Shown one piece after another: positions 49,537 through 59,758 of a DNA stretch of 64,000 bases. The notes beneath the pieces were generated by a model, which saw only the letters and a list, made by a program, of their open reading frames with translations, did not search any database and had not been told where the DNA came from. This DNA is from Hyphomicrobiales bacterium. Its GTDB lineage: Bacteria; Pseudomonadota; Alphaproteobacteria; Rhizobiales; Rhizobiaceae. A program made the position numbers and the translations under genes. The first letter of the stretch is position 1; each line of letters opens with the position of its first letter. Where the stretch lies: positions 104,498 to 168,497 of the forward strand of contig UCIA01000009.1 of NCBI GenBank assembly GCA_900472295.1. The letters are read 5' to 3'.

Positions 49537-50323
49537 TGATGACTACTCGCATCCTCCAAGGGCTCGGCCGCTTCTACATCTTTCTGCTGCTCGCCTTCCT
49601 CTATCTGCCCATCATCATCATGGCGCTGATGTCGTTCAACGTCTCGCCTTTCTACCAATTGCCGTTCGAGTGGACGACGGAGTGGTACGCCTCGCTGTGG
49701 CAGAACGACCAGCTGATCGCGGCGACATGGAACAGCCTGGAGATCGCAGTCATCACCACGCTCATCTCAGTGGTGCTGGGCACGGCGGCGTCGCTGGCGC
49801 TCTACCGCTACGATTTCCGCGGCAAGAAGTTCTTGCAGGCGCTGCTGTTTCCGCCGATCGCCATCCCGTGGCTGATCACCGGCACAGCGATGCTGATCTT
49901 CTTCTTCGGCGTCGGTATCGGGCGCGGCCTGTTTGCCATCCTGCTCGGGCATGTGGCGCTGGCGCTGCCCTATGTCATCGTCGTGGTCTCGGCGCGGCTG
50001 CAGACATTCGCGCCGGAACTGGAAGAGGCGGCACGCTCGCTCGGCGCCAACCAATGGCAAGTGACGAGGCGCGTCACGCTGCCCTGGATCATGCCGGGTG
50101 TGATCGCCGGCGGACTGTTTGCCTTCGCCGTATCGTTCGACCAGTTCGTCGTGTCCTACTTCCTGGCGACGCCGGGGCAGACGACGCTGCCGGTCGAAAT
50201 CTACGCCGCGATCCGCAAAGGCTTCACGCCCGAGATCAATGCGGTCTCGACCATCATCATTGTCGTGTCGATGGCGCTGATGTTGCTCACGGCGCGCTTC
50301 TTCAAATTCGGCGGAGAGAAATA

Positions 50324-50324
<1 letters not shown>
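49533..50324 (+). CDS. ABC permease, PotC type
   Basis: Permease of 263 residues, about six membrane segments, loop EEAARSLGANQWQVTRRVTLPWIMPG as in PotC. Three successive ATG codons occur at the start; the first gives the four-base overlap. The stop shares one base with the ATPase start. Confidence 0.9.
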
Positions 50325-51388
<1,064 letters not shown>

Positions 51389-51491
51389 TTCGCACAGCCA
51401 CGCTGCCATGGTTCTGATGGGAATTGATGGGGCGGCCCTTGGCTGATAGGCCGGCCATGGCGTTATATCTTGTCCTCCAGGGGAGGAATGG

Positions 51492-52580
51492 ATGGCAGGC
51501 CAAGGTTTCGAGCCGGATGTGAGGGTTCGCACCAGCGAATACCGGATCGGCTGCATCGGCGCCGGAATGATCATGGCCGAGTGCCATCTCGCCGCCTATG
51601 CGCAGGCGGGCTTTTCCGTGGTCGCGATCGCCTCGCGCACCAGGGCCAGCGCCGAGAAGGTAGCGGCACGCTGGAGCATCCCGACAGTCCACGACACACC
51701 GGAACAGTTGATTGAGGATTCTGAGGTCGAGATCGTCGACCTGGCCTTTCCGCCCGACCAGCAGCCGGCGCTGATCCGCCATGCACTGCAGCAGCCACAC
51801 ATCAAGGCGATCCTGGCGCAGAAGCCGCTGGCGTTGTCGGTCGAGGAGGCGGTCAAGCTGCGCGACGAGGCAGCCGCCTCAGGCAAGATCCTCTCGGTCA
51901 ACCAGAACATGCGCTACGACCAGTCGATGCGCGTCTTGAAACAAATCATCGACAGCGGCGCGCTGGGCGAGATCGTGTTTGCGCAGATCGATATGCACGC
52001 GATCCCGCACTGGCAGACTTTTCTGCAGGACTATGATCGGCTGACGCTCGCCAATATGAGCGTGCACCATCTCGACCTGCTGCGCTTTCTCTTTGGCGAT
52101 CCCTCGGAGATTACGACACTGACGCGCCAGGACCCGCGCACGACGTTCGACCACTCCGACGGCATCACCGTCTCGACGCTGCGCTTTGCCTCCGGCGTGC
52201 TTGCCGTGTCGCTGGAGGATGTCTGGTCCGGCCCGCGCCAGGAGGGCTATGAGGACGACCAGCACATCAACTGGCGCGTCGACGGCACCAAGGGGGTCGC
52301 CAAGGGCACGATCGGCTGGCCGAAAGGCGTGGCCTCGACGCTGACCTATGCCTCGACCGAAACGACCGATGGCAAATGGGTCAGCCCGAGCTGGGACACG
52401 ATGTGGTTCCCGCATGCCTTCATCGGCGTGATGGAACAATTGCAGCATGCGGTGAAGACCGGCGCGCCGCCGGCGCTCACCGTCGCCGACAATGTCAAGA
52501 CGATGGCGCTGGTCGAGGCGGGCTATCGCTCGATGGCACAAGGGCGCACCGTCAAACTGTCCGAGATATCGATCGACTGA
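51492..52580 (+). CDS. Gfo/Idh/MocA-family oxidoreductase
   Basis: NAD(P)-dependent dehydrogenase, 362 residues. The Rossmann motif is GCIGAGMI (20-27). The usual EKP motif reads QKP (110-112), keeping the catalytic Lys but not the Glu. The C-terminal beta-sheet domain carries the HHLDLLRFLFG helix with the catalytic His. MocA itself, from rhizopine catabolism, belongs to this family. Substrate probably a sugar or inositol-type polyol from the upstream importer. Strong ribosome-binding site, five bases before the ATG. Confidence 0.87.
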   Translation: MAGQGFEPDVRVRTSEYRIGCIGAGMIMAECHLAAYAQAGFSVVAIASRTRASAEKVAARWSIPTVHDTPEQLIEDSEVEIVDLAFPPDQQPALIRHALQQPHIKAILAQKPLALSVEEAVKLRDEAAASGKILSVNQNMRYDQSMRVLKQIIDSGALGEIVFAQIDMHAIPHWQTFLQDYDRLTLANMSVHHLDLLRFLFGDPSEITTLTRQDPRTTFDHSDGITVSTLRFASGVLAVSLEDVWSGPRQEGYEDDQHINWRVDGTKGVAKGTIGWPKGVASTLTYASTETTDGKWVSPSWDTMWFPHAFIGVMEQLQHAVKTGAPPALTVADNVKTMALVEAGYRSMAQGRTVKLSEISID

Positions 52581-52634
52581 ACAGGTCGCCAAATAACGTG
52601 GCGGCTGAATCGCTTACCGGGAGGAGTTCACATC

Positions 52635-53549
52635 ATGATGCAGGCAGGTATCTTCACCGGCTATTTCCCTTATGAGCTCGCGGAGGCAGCGCGGCGCATC
52701 CGCGGGCTCGGCTTCAACACGGTGCAGCTCGACATGCATTTTAAGGATGTTGATCTCACGGCCGGGCAGATCACCCGGGACAAGGCGAGGACAGTGCGCG
52801 ACACGTTCCGCGACCACAATCTGCCCGTTTGCTGCATATCGGGCTACACCAACATCATCCACCCTGACAAAGTCGAACGCGACAAGCGCGTCGGCTATCT
52901 CAAGGAGATCATCCGCAACGCGCGCGACTTCGGCTCGCCCTACGTGATCTCGGAGACCGGCACCTACAACACCGAATCCGACTGGGTGCATCACCCCAAG
53001 AACAAGACCGAGGAAGGTTTCGAGGAATGCCGCAAGGTGATCTCGGATCTTGCCCAGACAGCCTACGACCATGGCGCGATGTTCCTGCTCGAAACCTATG
53101 TCAACAATGTCGTCGGCTCGGTCGAGGAGACGGTGAAAATGTTCGCGCAGGTCGACCATCCCGGCCTTGGCCTGTTGATGGATCCGACGAACTATTTCGA
53201 GGCGCACAACATCGACCGCATGGACCAGGTGCTGAACCAGGTGTTCGACACGCTGGGCGACAAGATCAGGATCGCGCATGCCAAGGATGTGAAGCGCTCA
53301 GGCAGCGACAAGACGGAAAAGCATGCCGATATCGGCGACGCCGACGCGCATGAGGGGCTGACCTTCCGCGGCGTCGGCGAGATCGAACTGCCAGCGCCCG
53401 GTCTCGGCTCGCTTAACTACGACCTCTACCTCAAGCGGCTTAGCGAGAAGCACCCGAACATTCCCGTCATCATCGAGCATCTGACCGAGGACGACGTGCC
53501 GCGCGCGAAAACATTTCTCGACGGGAAATTCCGCGCCAACGGTCTCTAG
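52635..53549 (+). CDS. TIM-barrel sugar phosphate isomerase/epimerase (MocC/IolE-like)
   Basis: 304-residue protein of the AP-endonuclease-2-type TIM barrel. Typical features are LETYVNNVVGSVEETVKMFAQV, GLLMDPTNYF and the C-terminal PVIIEHLTEDDVPRAK with metal-binding Glu residues. Members act as epimerases, isomerases or dehydratases on sugars and inosose (IolE, MocC). Its place between MocA-like and MocD-like genes suggests a polyol pathway. Exact reaction unknown. Confidence 0.82.
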   Translation: MMQAGIFTGYFPYELAEAARRIRGLGFNTVQLDMHFKDVDLTAGQITRDKARTVRDTFRDHNLPVCCISGYTNIIHPDKVERDKRVGYLKEIIRNARDFGSPYVISETGTYNTESDWVHHPKNKTEEGFEECRKVISDLAQTAYDHGAMFLLETYVNNVVGSVEETVKMFAQVDHPGLGLLMDPTNYFEAHNIDRMDQVLNQVFDTLGDKIRIAHAKDVKRSGSDKTEKHADIGDADAHEGLTFRGVGEIELPAPGLGSLNYDLYLKRLSEKHPNIPVIIEHLTEDDVPRAKTFLDGKFRANGL

Positions 53550-53572
53550 GGACAGGGCAAAGCGAGACGGTT

Positions 53573-54667
53573 ATGGCGACGACGGCCAAGACAAAGCGCG
53601 ATTACAGCCTGGTCGGCGAAAGCACTCGTCGCGCCATCGAGACCGGGCTGGCCTCGGCCGAGTGGTATCACAGCGACGTGCCGCGCAAGGCGATGAAGGA
53701 GCTGATGCAGCGCTCCGATGGACCGGCGATCCGCGACACCATCATCTGGATCGCTGCGATCCTTGGCTCGGCTGCCGGCATCGTCTGGTTCTGGGGCACG
53801 TGGTGGGTGGCGCCGTTCATGCTGGTCTATGGCGTGCTCTATGGCTCGTCGAGCGACTCGCGCTGGCACGAATGCGGCCATGGCACCGCCTTTCGCAGCC
53901 GTTGGATGAACGATGCGATCTACGAGATTGCCTCGTTCATGGTTGTGCGCAATCCGGTGCAATGGCGCTGGAGCCATGCGCGGCATCACACCGACACGAT
54001 CATCGTCGGACGCGACGCCGAGATTGCCGTTATGCGGCCGCCAAATCTGATCAGGGCGGCGCTCGCCTTCACCGGCATTCTCGATTTCCGCTATTCGCTG
54101 CCGATCCTGGTGCGGCAGGCGTTCGGCATACTGTCGGACGACGAAAAGAGCTATATTCCCGAAAGCGAACAGGGCAAGGCCATCACGGCGGCGCGCTGGC
54201 ATGTGGCCATCTATGTCGCGGCGATCGCTGTCGCGATCGCGCTGGGGTCATGGCTGCCGCTGGTGCTGATCGGCCTGCCGCGCCTCTATGGCAGCTGGCA
54301 CATGGTGCTGACCGGCCTGCTTCAGCATATCGGCCTGGCCGACAATGTTGTCGACCATCGGCTGAACACACGCACCGTCTACATGAACCCGGTCAGCCGC
54401 TTCATCTACTGGAACATGAACTATCACGTCGAACACCACATGTTCCCGATGGTGCCCTATCACGCGCTGCCCAGGCTGCATGAGCTGATCAGGCACGATC
54501 TGCCTGTGGCGAACCCATCGATGTGGCATGCCTATCGCGAGGTCTGGCCGGTGCTGTTGAAGCAGCTGCGATACGAGGATTATTTCCTCAAGCGCGAATT
54601 GCCGCCGATGGCGCGGCCCTATCGTGGTGAGTTCCACGAGGTCGATATGTCGGCGGCGGCCGAATAG
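53573..54667 (+). CDS. Membrane fatty-acid-desaturase-type di-iron oxygenase (MocD-like)
   Basis: Integral membrane di-iron enzyme, 364 residues. The three His boxes are HECGH (99-103), HARHH (135-139) and HVEHH (285-289), with membrane segments near 55-92 and 210-240. It belongs to the desaturase/hydroxylase superfamily, which includes MocD of rhizopine (3-O-methyl-scyllo-inosamine) catabolism as well as lipid desaturases. Following MocA- and MocC-like genes by 23 bases favours a catabolic oxygenase. MocE/MocF-like electron donors are not in the window. Confidence 0.82.
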   Translation: MATTAKTKRDYSLVGESTRRAIETGLASAEWYHSDVPRKAMKELMQRSDGPAIRDTIIWIAAILGSAAGIVWFWGTWWVAPFMLVYGVLYGSSSDSRWHECGHGTAFRSRWMNDAIYEIASFMVVRNPVQWRWSHARHHTDTIIVGRDAEIAVMRPPNLIRAALAFTGILDFRYSLPILVRQAFGILSDDEKSYIPESEQGKAITAARWHVAIYVAAIAVAIALGSWLPLVLIGLPRLYGSWHMVLTGLLQHIGLADNVVDHRLNTRTVYMNPVSRFIYWNMNYHVEHHMFPMVPYHALPRLHELIRHDLPVANPSMWHAYREVWPVLLKQLRYEDYFLKRELPPMARPYRGEFHEVDMSAAAE

Positions 54668-54746
54668 CCTACCCGGCAGCTATCCGGTCTGCCGCGCGGC
54701 CGATAAGGTGATCGGGAAGATCAATTCCAGTAAACAAGGACATAAG

Positions 54747-55550
54747 ATGAGCCGCAAGAGACCGACCGTCGCCGATCTGCGCGCCATGAAGGGCAAACGG
54801 CAGCTGACCATGCTGCGCGTCCTGACCATGGACGAGGCCGAGGCCGCCGAGCGGGCAGGGGTCGATATCGTCTCGGTGCCGCCCGAGCTGGTGCTCAACC
54901 CTGAATATCGCGATGCGGCACCCAGCCTGTTCACCATGCCGGGCGAGAATTTCTATGAGATCGGCACGGCGGACGATTTCCTGCGTTGGGCGTTCCGACT
55001 CTACAAGGCCGGCGCCGATGCGGTCTATTGCAGCGCCGGTTTTGCCACCGTCAAGCGCCTTGCCGACGATGCCATTCCCGTCATCGGCCATGTCGGCCTC
55101 ATTCCTTCGCGCGCGACCTGGACCGGTGGCTTCAAGGCAGTCGGCAAGACCGCTGACACCGCCATGCAGATATTCGAGGCGGTCAAGCAGTATGAAGCCG
55201 TCGGTGCGCTTGGCGCCGAGATCGAAGTGGTGCCGGTCGAGGTCGCCAAGGCCATCTCCGAACGCACCTCGCTGATCATGCTGTCGATGGGCGCCGGCAC
55301 CGGCTGCGATGCGCAATATCTGTTCGCCGACGACATTCTCGGCCAGAACCGGGGCCACATGCCGCGCCACTCCAAGGTCTATCGCAACTTCGCCGCCGAG
55401 TATGACCGGCTGCAGGCGGAGCGGGTCGCGGCATTTTCCGAATATGTCGCCGACGTCAACAGCGGCGCATATCCGGAAGACAAGCATGTCGTGCGCATGG
55501 ACCCGGCCGAGCTCAGCCAGTTCATGAAAAGGGTGGACGCAAAGGGCTGA
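54747..55550 (+). CDS. PanB-like ketopantoate hydroxymethyltransferase homologue
   Basis: 267-residue TIM-barrel protein of the PanB/PEP mutase superfamily. PanB hallmarks IGHVGLIP, GGFKAVGKT, EIEVVPVEVAKAI and SMGAGTGCDAQYLFADDILG are recognisable. The PanB loop that normally ends GDS and carries a Mg2+-binding Asp is VSVPPE here, and the usual second Asp region is YCSAGF, so metal binding may differ. No panC is nearby. ATG at 54747 follows AAGGA. It may be a lyase or aldolase for the upstream pathway. Confidence 0.75.
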   Translation: MSRKRPTVADLRAMKGKRQLTMLRVLTMDEAEAAERAGVDIVSVPPELVLNPEYRDAAPSLFTMPGENFYEIGTADDFLRWAFRLYKAGADAVYCSAGFATVKRLADDAIPVIGHVGLIPSRATWTGGFKAVGKTADTAMQIFEAVKQYEAVGALGAEIEVVPVEVAKAISERTSLIMLSMGAGTGCDAQYLFADDILGQNRGHMPRHSKVYRNFAAEYDRLQAERVAAFSEYVADVNSGAYPEDKHVVRMDPAELSQFMKRVDAKG

Positions 55551-57059
55551 TTACTCGGCTTCTTTGCCGATCGCAGCGGTGCCCTGCCATGTTCCGTCGG
55601 CGAGCATGGCGTGGAGCACCTCGGCGTCCGCTCCCAGCGGCCGGTCCTCCCTGAGCATCGCTACATGGGCGCGCACCGCGGCGTGAATTGTTGCGGTGGC
55701 GGGCGCCAGCTTGAGACCGTCGCGCAGGTCGATGGCTTGCGCGGCCGCCATCAGTTCGAAGGTGATCAACCGTCGCCACAACGCGATCATTTCGGCGCAT
55801 TTCGATACGGTGAGCGGCGTTTGCGTGGCATGATCCTCGACGCCCTCTGACACCGGCAGGAAATCCAGCATCACCGGATTGGCCTTGTGGCGGATGCCGG
55901 CCAGGATTGCCGTTGCCGTCTTCTGCAGCGGCACGAAACCGGCCGAGGCGCCGCCGACCGGCGACAGATATTTTGGCAGGCCGTTGCGGCCGGAGCCGGT
56001 CAGCTGGATCAGGCGGGCAACGCTGGCTGCGGCGCATTGGGCGATCGCCAGGCCGAGCGTCTCGAAGGCCAGCGCCAGCGATGCTGTGTGAAAATTGCCG
56101 GTCGACAGCACCAGCCCGTCTTCGCCCAGCACCAGCGGATTGTCGGCGGCGGCGTTGAGCTCGATCTCAAGCGCCAGCCGCGCCTGGTCGATCGCCTGGA
56201 TAAGCGCGCCATGGATCGACGGCATGCAGCGGATCGACAGCGGGTCCTGCAAGGTTGTCGGCGCCGGCTCCTCGTCGCGGGCAAGCAGGTCGCGCAGGCC
56301 TTTGGCCGCCAGTTGCTGGCAGGCGGCCGGCCGCGCCAGATGCAGGCGCGGATCGAGGATGGTTCGATTTGCGCCGAACCCTTCCATGGTCAGCGCGCCG
56401 GCCTGCTCTTGTTGCGCAAAGGCGGCAAGCGCGTCGGCCAGTGCCAGCGCACCGCTACCGACTGAGACCGCCGAGGCATTGATCAGCGACAGCCCGTCCT
56501 TTGGCGCCAGGCTGATGGGGGCGAGCCGTGCCATCATCAGCGCCTTGGCCGCCGGCATGCGCCGGCCTTGATAGTCGGCCTCGCCGTCGCCGGTGAGCAG
56601 ACGGGCAAGCGCCGTCATCAGCACCAGATCGCCAGCGCCGATCGAGCCCATCTGCGGCATCACCGGATGCACGCCGGCATTGAGCGCATCGACGAGGGCG
56701 GTGAAGACTGCCGGCGAAATGCCGGAGCCGCCGGCCGCCAACATCGCTGCACGGGCCGACATGGTCGCCCGCACCGCTTCTTGCGGCAACGGCTCGCCGA
56801 CTGCGCCGCTGCGCCCTTCCAGCAATTGCCGCTGGAAGGCACTGGCATCGCCTTCGACCGAGCTGCCGAGATTGGCGCCAAGGCCTGTGTTGAGGCCGTA
56901 AATCTTCTGGCCGGAGGCGGCGGCCTGGTCGAGCACTTTGCGGGCTTTGTCGAGCCTCTCGATGACGGCGGGCTCAACTTCGACCTTACGGCCGCTGCGG
57001 GCGACCTGCGCGACATCCTCGACGCTGACGCCGCCGCCGGTGAGGACGAGCGCGCTCAT
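55551..57059 (-). CDS. Aromatic amino acid lyase (HAL/PAL) family protein lacking the MIO serine
   Basis: 502 residues, the length of histidine ammonia-lyase. Family landmarks are present: IYGLNTGLG (Tyr54), QDPLSIRCMPSIHGAL, NAAADNPLV and STGNFH. The stretch that forms the MIO cofactor, normally GSVGASGDL, is GSIGAGDL (138-145): the Ser between Ala and Gly is absent. Without the Ala-Ser-Gly triad the usual cofactor cannot form. The start overlaps an ornithine-cyclodeaminase-family gene by four bases. Reaction unknown; an annotation as histidine ammonia-lyase would be unsafe. Confidence 0.8.
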   Translation of the reverse strand: MSALVLTGGGVSVEDVAQVARSGRKVEVEPAVIERLDKARKVLDQAAASGQKIYGLNTGLGANLGSSVEGDASAFQRQLLEGRSGAVGEPLPQEAVRATMSARAAMLAAGGSGISPAVFTALVDALNAGVHPVMPQMGSIGAGDLVLMTALARLLTGDGEADYQGRRMPAAKALMMARLAPISLAPKDGLSLINASAVSVGSGALALADALAAFAQQEQAGALTMEGFGANRTILDPRLHLARPAACQQLAAKGLRDLLARDEEPAPTTLQDPLSIRCMPSIHGALIQAIDQARLALEIELNAAADNPLVLGEDGLVLSTGNFHTASLALAFETLGLAIAQCAAASVARLIQLTGSGRNGLPKYLSPVGGASAGFVPLQKTATAILAGIRHKANPVMLDFLPVSEGVEDHATQTPLTVSKCAEMIALWRRLITFELMAAAQAIDLRDGLKLAPATATIHAAVRAHVAMLREDRPLGADAEVLHAMLADGTWQGTAAIGKEAE

Positions 57060-58057
57060 GCGAAGCGCAGCCTCTGGCCGATGCCTTGCGCCTGCGCCTT
57101 GGTGAGCATCGCCTTGCCCAACGCAATGTCGGACAGCGACAAGCCGCGATGCCAGAACAGGATCGTCTCGTCGTCGCTCTCGCGTCCGGCCTTGAGACCG
57201 GCGGCGATCTGGCCGAGCTCGGCGTGCAGCGTTTCTTCGCTCAGCCTTCCGGTCTCGACATGGGCGCGCAGCGAGCCGAACTTGCCGCCCTTGCACTGGC
57301 CCCAATCGTCGACGACCATTTTCTGCATGATGTCGGTCAGCGACAATTCCACCGCGCTCATCGTGCCATAGGGAACGACCAGCGCTCCCGGCTTGATCCA
57401 TTCGGTCTTGAGCAGCGGCTGCGGCTCCGGCAGCCGCGAGGCCTCGACGACGATGTCGGCGCCCTTGACGCAGCTCTCCCAGTCGGCGACTGCCGTCACC
57501 GTCTTGCCGAGGTCGGCCGAGAGTTTGGCGGCAAAGCCGTCGCGGCTTTCCGGGCGGCGCGAATGGACGCGGATCTCGTCGAAATCGAAGAGATGATCGA
57601 GCAGGCGCACATTCCAGTAGGCGGTGCCGCGCGCACCGATATGGGCCAGCACCTTGGAATTCCTGCGTGCCAGATGCTTGGCGCCGATGGCGGTGATGGC
57701 ACCGGTTCGCATGTCGGTGATGACGGTGGCATCGAGAATGGCGCGCGGCGTGCCGGTGCGCGGATCGAACAAATTGAGGATGCCGAATTCCGAGGGCAGG
57801 CCGTGCAGATAATTATCGACATAGTCGCCGACGATTTTCACGCCGGCCGTATCGAGCGGCGCAACGTAGCCGCGCAGCACGTTGAAATGGCCATGGAAGG
57901 CCGGATCGGGTTCGAGATGGACGCGGGGCTCGATCACCGTCTGGCCGTTGCCTTGCGCGACCAGGCCGGCCTCGACGGCGGCAATGATTTCGCCGTCGGT
58001 CATCTCAAGGGCTTCGATATCGAGGGCATTGAGGTAATCGATATAGACAGGCTTCAT
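57056..58057 (-). CDS. Ornithine cyclodeaminase/mu-crystallin family protein
   Basis: 333 residues, NAD(P)-binding protein of the OCD family. The Rossmann segment AHIGARGTAYWNVRLLDHLFDFDEIRVHSRR and DIVVEASRLPEPQPLL are typical. Members include ornithine cyclodeaminase, alanine dehydrogenase and imine reductases. The family GxGxQ motif reads GARGTA. It is first in a two-gene operon with the MIO-less lyase, so the pair probably acts on the same amino acid or imine. Confidence 0.82.
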   Translation of the reverse strand: MKPVYIDYLNALDIEALEMTDGEIIAAVEAGLVAQGNGQTVIEPRVHLEPDPAFHGHFNVLRGYVAPLDTAGVKIVGDYVDNYLHGLPSEFGILNLFDPRTGTPRAILDATVITDMRTGAITAIGAKHLARRNSKVLAHIGARGTAYWNVRLLDHLFDFDEIRVHSRRPESRDGFAAKLSADLGKTVTAVADWESCVKGADIVVEASRLPEPQPLLKTEWIKPGALVVPYGTMSAVELSLTDIMQKMVVDDWGQCKGGKFGSLRAHVETGRLSEETLHAELGQIAAGLKAGRESDDETILFWHRGLSLSDIALGKAMLTKAQAQGIGQRLRFA

Positions 58058-58176
58058 CTACGCGCGCACTTCCTCCCATCGCCCCATCCATTCCATAGCA
58101 GGCCGCAGGCCCACACGGAAGTTTGTTGGCCAGGCTCTGGACTGGACCAGCCATATGCTGTTCAACGCGGTTCGTC

Positions 58177-59610
58177 ATGACTGCCGTTCCCGATACCGAA
58201 GCCTCCCTTGATACCGCCAGCAATGCGCGGCGCGTGGCGCTGATTGTCGCCATCGCCTTTTTCATGCAGCTGCTGGATTCGACGATCATCTCGACCTCGT
58301 TGCCGCAGATGGGAGCGACCTTCGGCGTGCCGGCGGTGGCGATGAGCATTGGCATCACCGCCTATATGCTGACCATGGCGGTGTTCGTGCCGCTGTCGGG
58401 CTGGCTCGCCGACCGTTTTGGCGCGCGCAACATCTTCCTGCTGGCGATCGTGCTGTTCACGCTGGCTTCACTCGCCTGCGGCCTCTCGCAAAGTCTCCCT
58501 CAGTTCGTCGTCGCCCGCGTCGTGCAAGGCCTCGGCAGCGCGCTGATGACGCCGGTCGGGCGCATTCTCGTGCTGCGCAACGCCCCGAAATCGGAGCTGC
58601 TCAACGCGACCGCGCTGATCACCTGGCCGGCGCTGTTTGCGCCTGTGGTCGGGCCGGTGCTTGGCGGCTTCATCACCACCTATCTGTCCTGGCACTGGAA
58701 TTTCTTCATCAACATTCCGCTCGGGCTGATCGGACTGGCGCTCGTCGCCCGCTTTATCCCGGGCGACCGCGAGGCCGATCCCAAGCCACTGGACTGGCCG
58801 GGTTTTTTCCTGACATCGCTGGGGCTCGCGCTGCTGCTCTACGGCCTGGAGCGCATCGCACATCCGGAAGACGGCATCCTGCCGACAGTGCTGCTGGTCG
58901 CTGCCGGCATCGTCATCGGCTGGCTGGCGGTGCGGCACCTCCGCCGCGCGCCGCATCCGCTGCTCGATCTCAGCGCGTTCAAGGTGCTGACCTTCGCCAT
59001 TTCGACGCTGGCCGCCGGCACCATTTTTCGCGTGGCGATCAACGCCACGCCGTTCCTGCTGCCGCTGCTGTTCCAGGTCGGCTTTGGCCTCAGCCCCGTC
59101 GATGCCGGCTTGATGATCCTGGCCTATTTTCTCGGCAATCTCGGCATGAAGACGGTGACGACGCCGACGCTCAGACGCTTCGGTTTTCGCACGGTGATGG
59201 TCGTCAATGGGCTGATCGGCTCTGCCTCGATCATGGCTTGCGCCGCGATCTCGCCTGAGACGCCGCAGGCGCTGGTCCTGGCGCTGATGTTCGTCGCCGG
59301 CCTGTCACGCTCCATGCAGTTCACCGCGTTGAACACGCTGGCCTTCGCCGATATCGATGCGGCACAGCGCAGCTCGGCGTCGACGTTGTCCTCGATGCTG
59401 CAGCAAATAGCCATGCTGTTCGGCGTCGCGGTGGCGGCGGCGATCCTCAACCTGTCGCAGCTCGTCAGGGCGCAGCCGGCGCTCGACCTCGTCGATTTTC
59501 GCATCGCCTTCCTGGCGATCGGCGCCATCGGGCTGGTGGCGGCGTTGCGGTTCCTGGTACTGCCGCGCGGTGCCGGGGCCGAAGTTTCAGGCCACTCGAC
59601 GCAGGATTGA
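58177..59610 (+). CDS. MFS drug efflux transporter, DHA2 (EmrB) type
   Basis: 477-residue, roughly 14-segment transporter. LLDSTIISTSLPQM in the first helix is the DHA2 motif D1, and GWLADRFGARNIF is the MFS loop 2-3 motif. ATG at 58177 was chosen because it begins just before the first membrane helix. Divergent from the OCD-family gene across 119 bases. Proton-driven export of drugs or metabolites; substrate unknown. Confidence 0.88.
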   Translation: MTAVPDTEASLDTASNARRVALIVAIAFFMQLLDSTIISTSLPQMGATFGVPAVAMSIGITAYMLTMAVFVPLSGWLADRFGARNIFLLAIVLFTLASLACGLSQSLPQFVVARVVQGLGSALMTPVGRILVLRNAPKSELLNATALITWPALFAPVVGPVLGGFITTYLSWHWNFFINIPLGLIGLALVARFIPGDREADPKPLDWPGFFLTSLGLALLLYGLERIAHPEDGILPTVLLVAAGIVIGWLAVRHLRRAPHPLLDLSAFKVLTFAISTLAAGTIFRVAINATPFLLPLLFQVGFGLSPVDAGLMILAYFLGNLGMKTVTTPTLRRFGFRTVMVVNGLIGSASIMACAAISPETPQALVLALMFVAGLSRSMQFTALNTLAFADIDAAQRSSASTLSSMLQQIAMLFGVAVAAAILNLSQLVRAQPALDLVDFRIAFLAIGAIGLVAALRFLVLPRGAGAEVSGHSTQD

Positions 59611-59758
59611 CGTTCAGACACAATTCCTGGGCTTGGTCCCGGAGCAGCTTTGCCCCCAGCTGAAAACGAGCAAATTCGAAATCCGGCAAATGCTTAGCGG
59701 CAGTTGCTCACGACGAGATTCAGCCAGTTCGCAGAATGATCAAAGCAAAGGGAACGCC

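Noticed and set aside
53573..54667. Ordinary lipid desaturase for membrane adaptation
   Set aside because: Not excluded, but the position 23 bases after MocC-like and MocA-like genes in a catabolic operon makes a MocD-like oxygenase the better working call.
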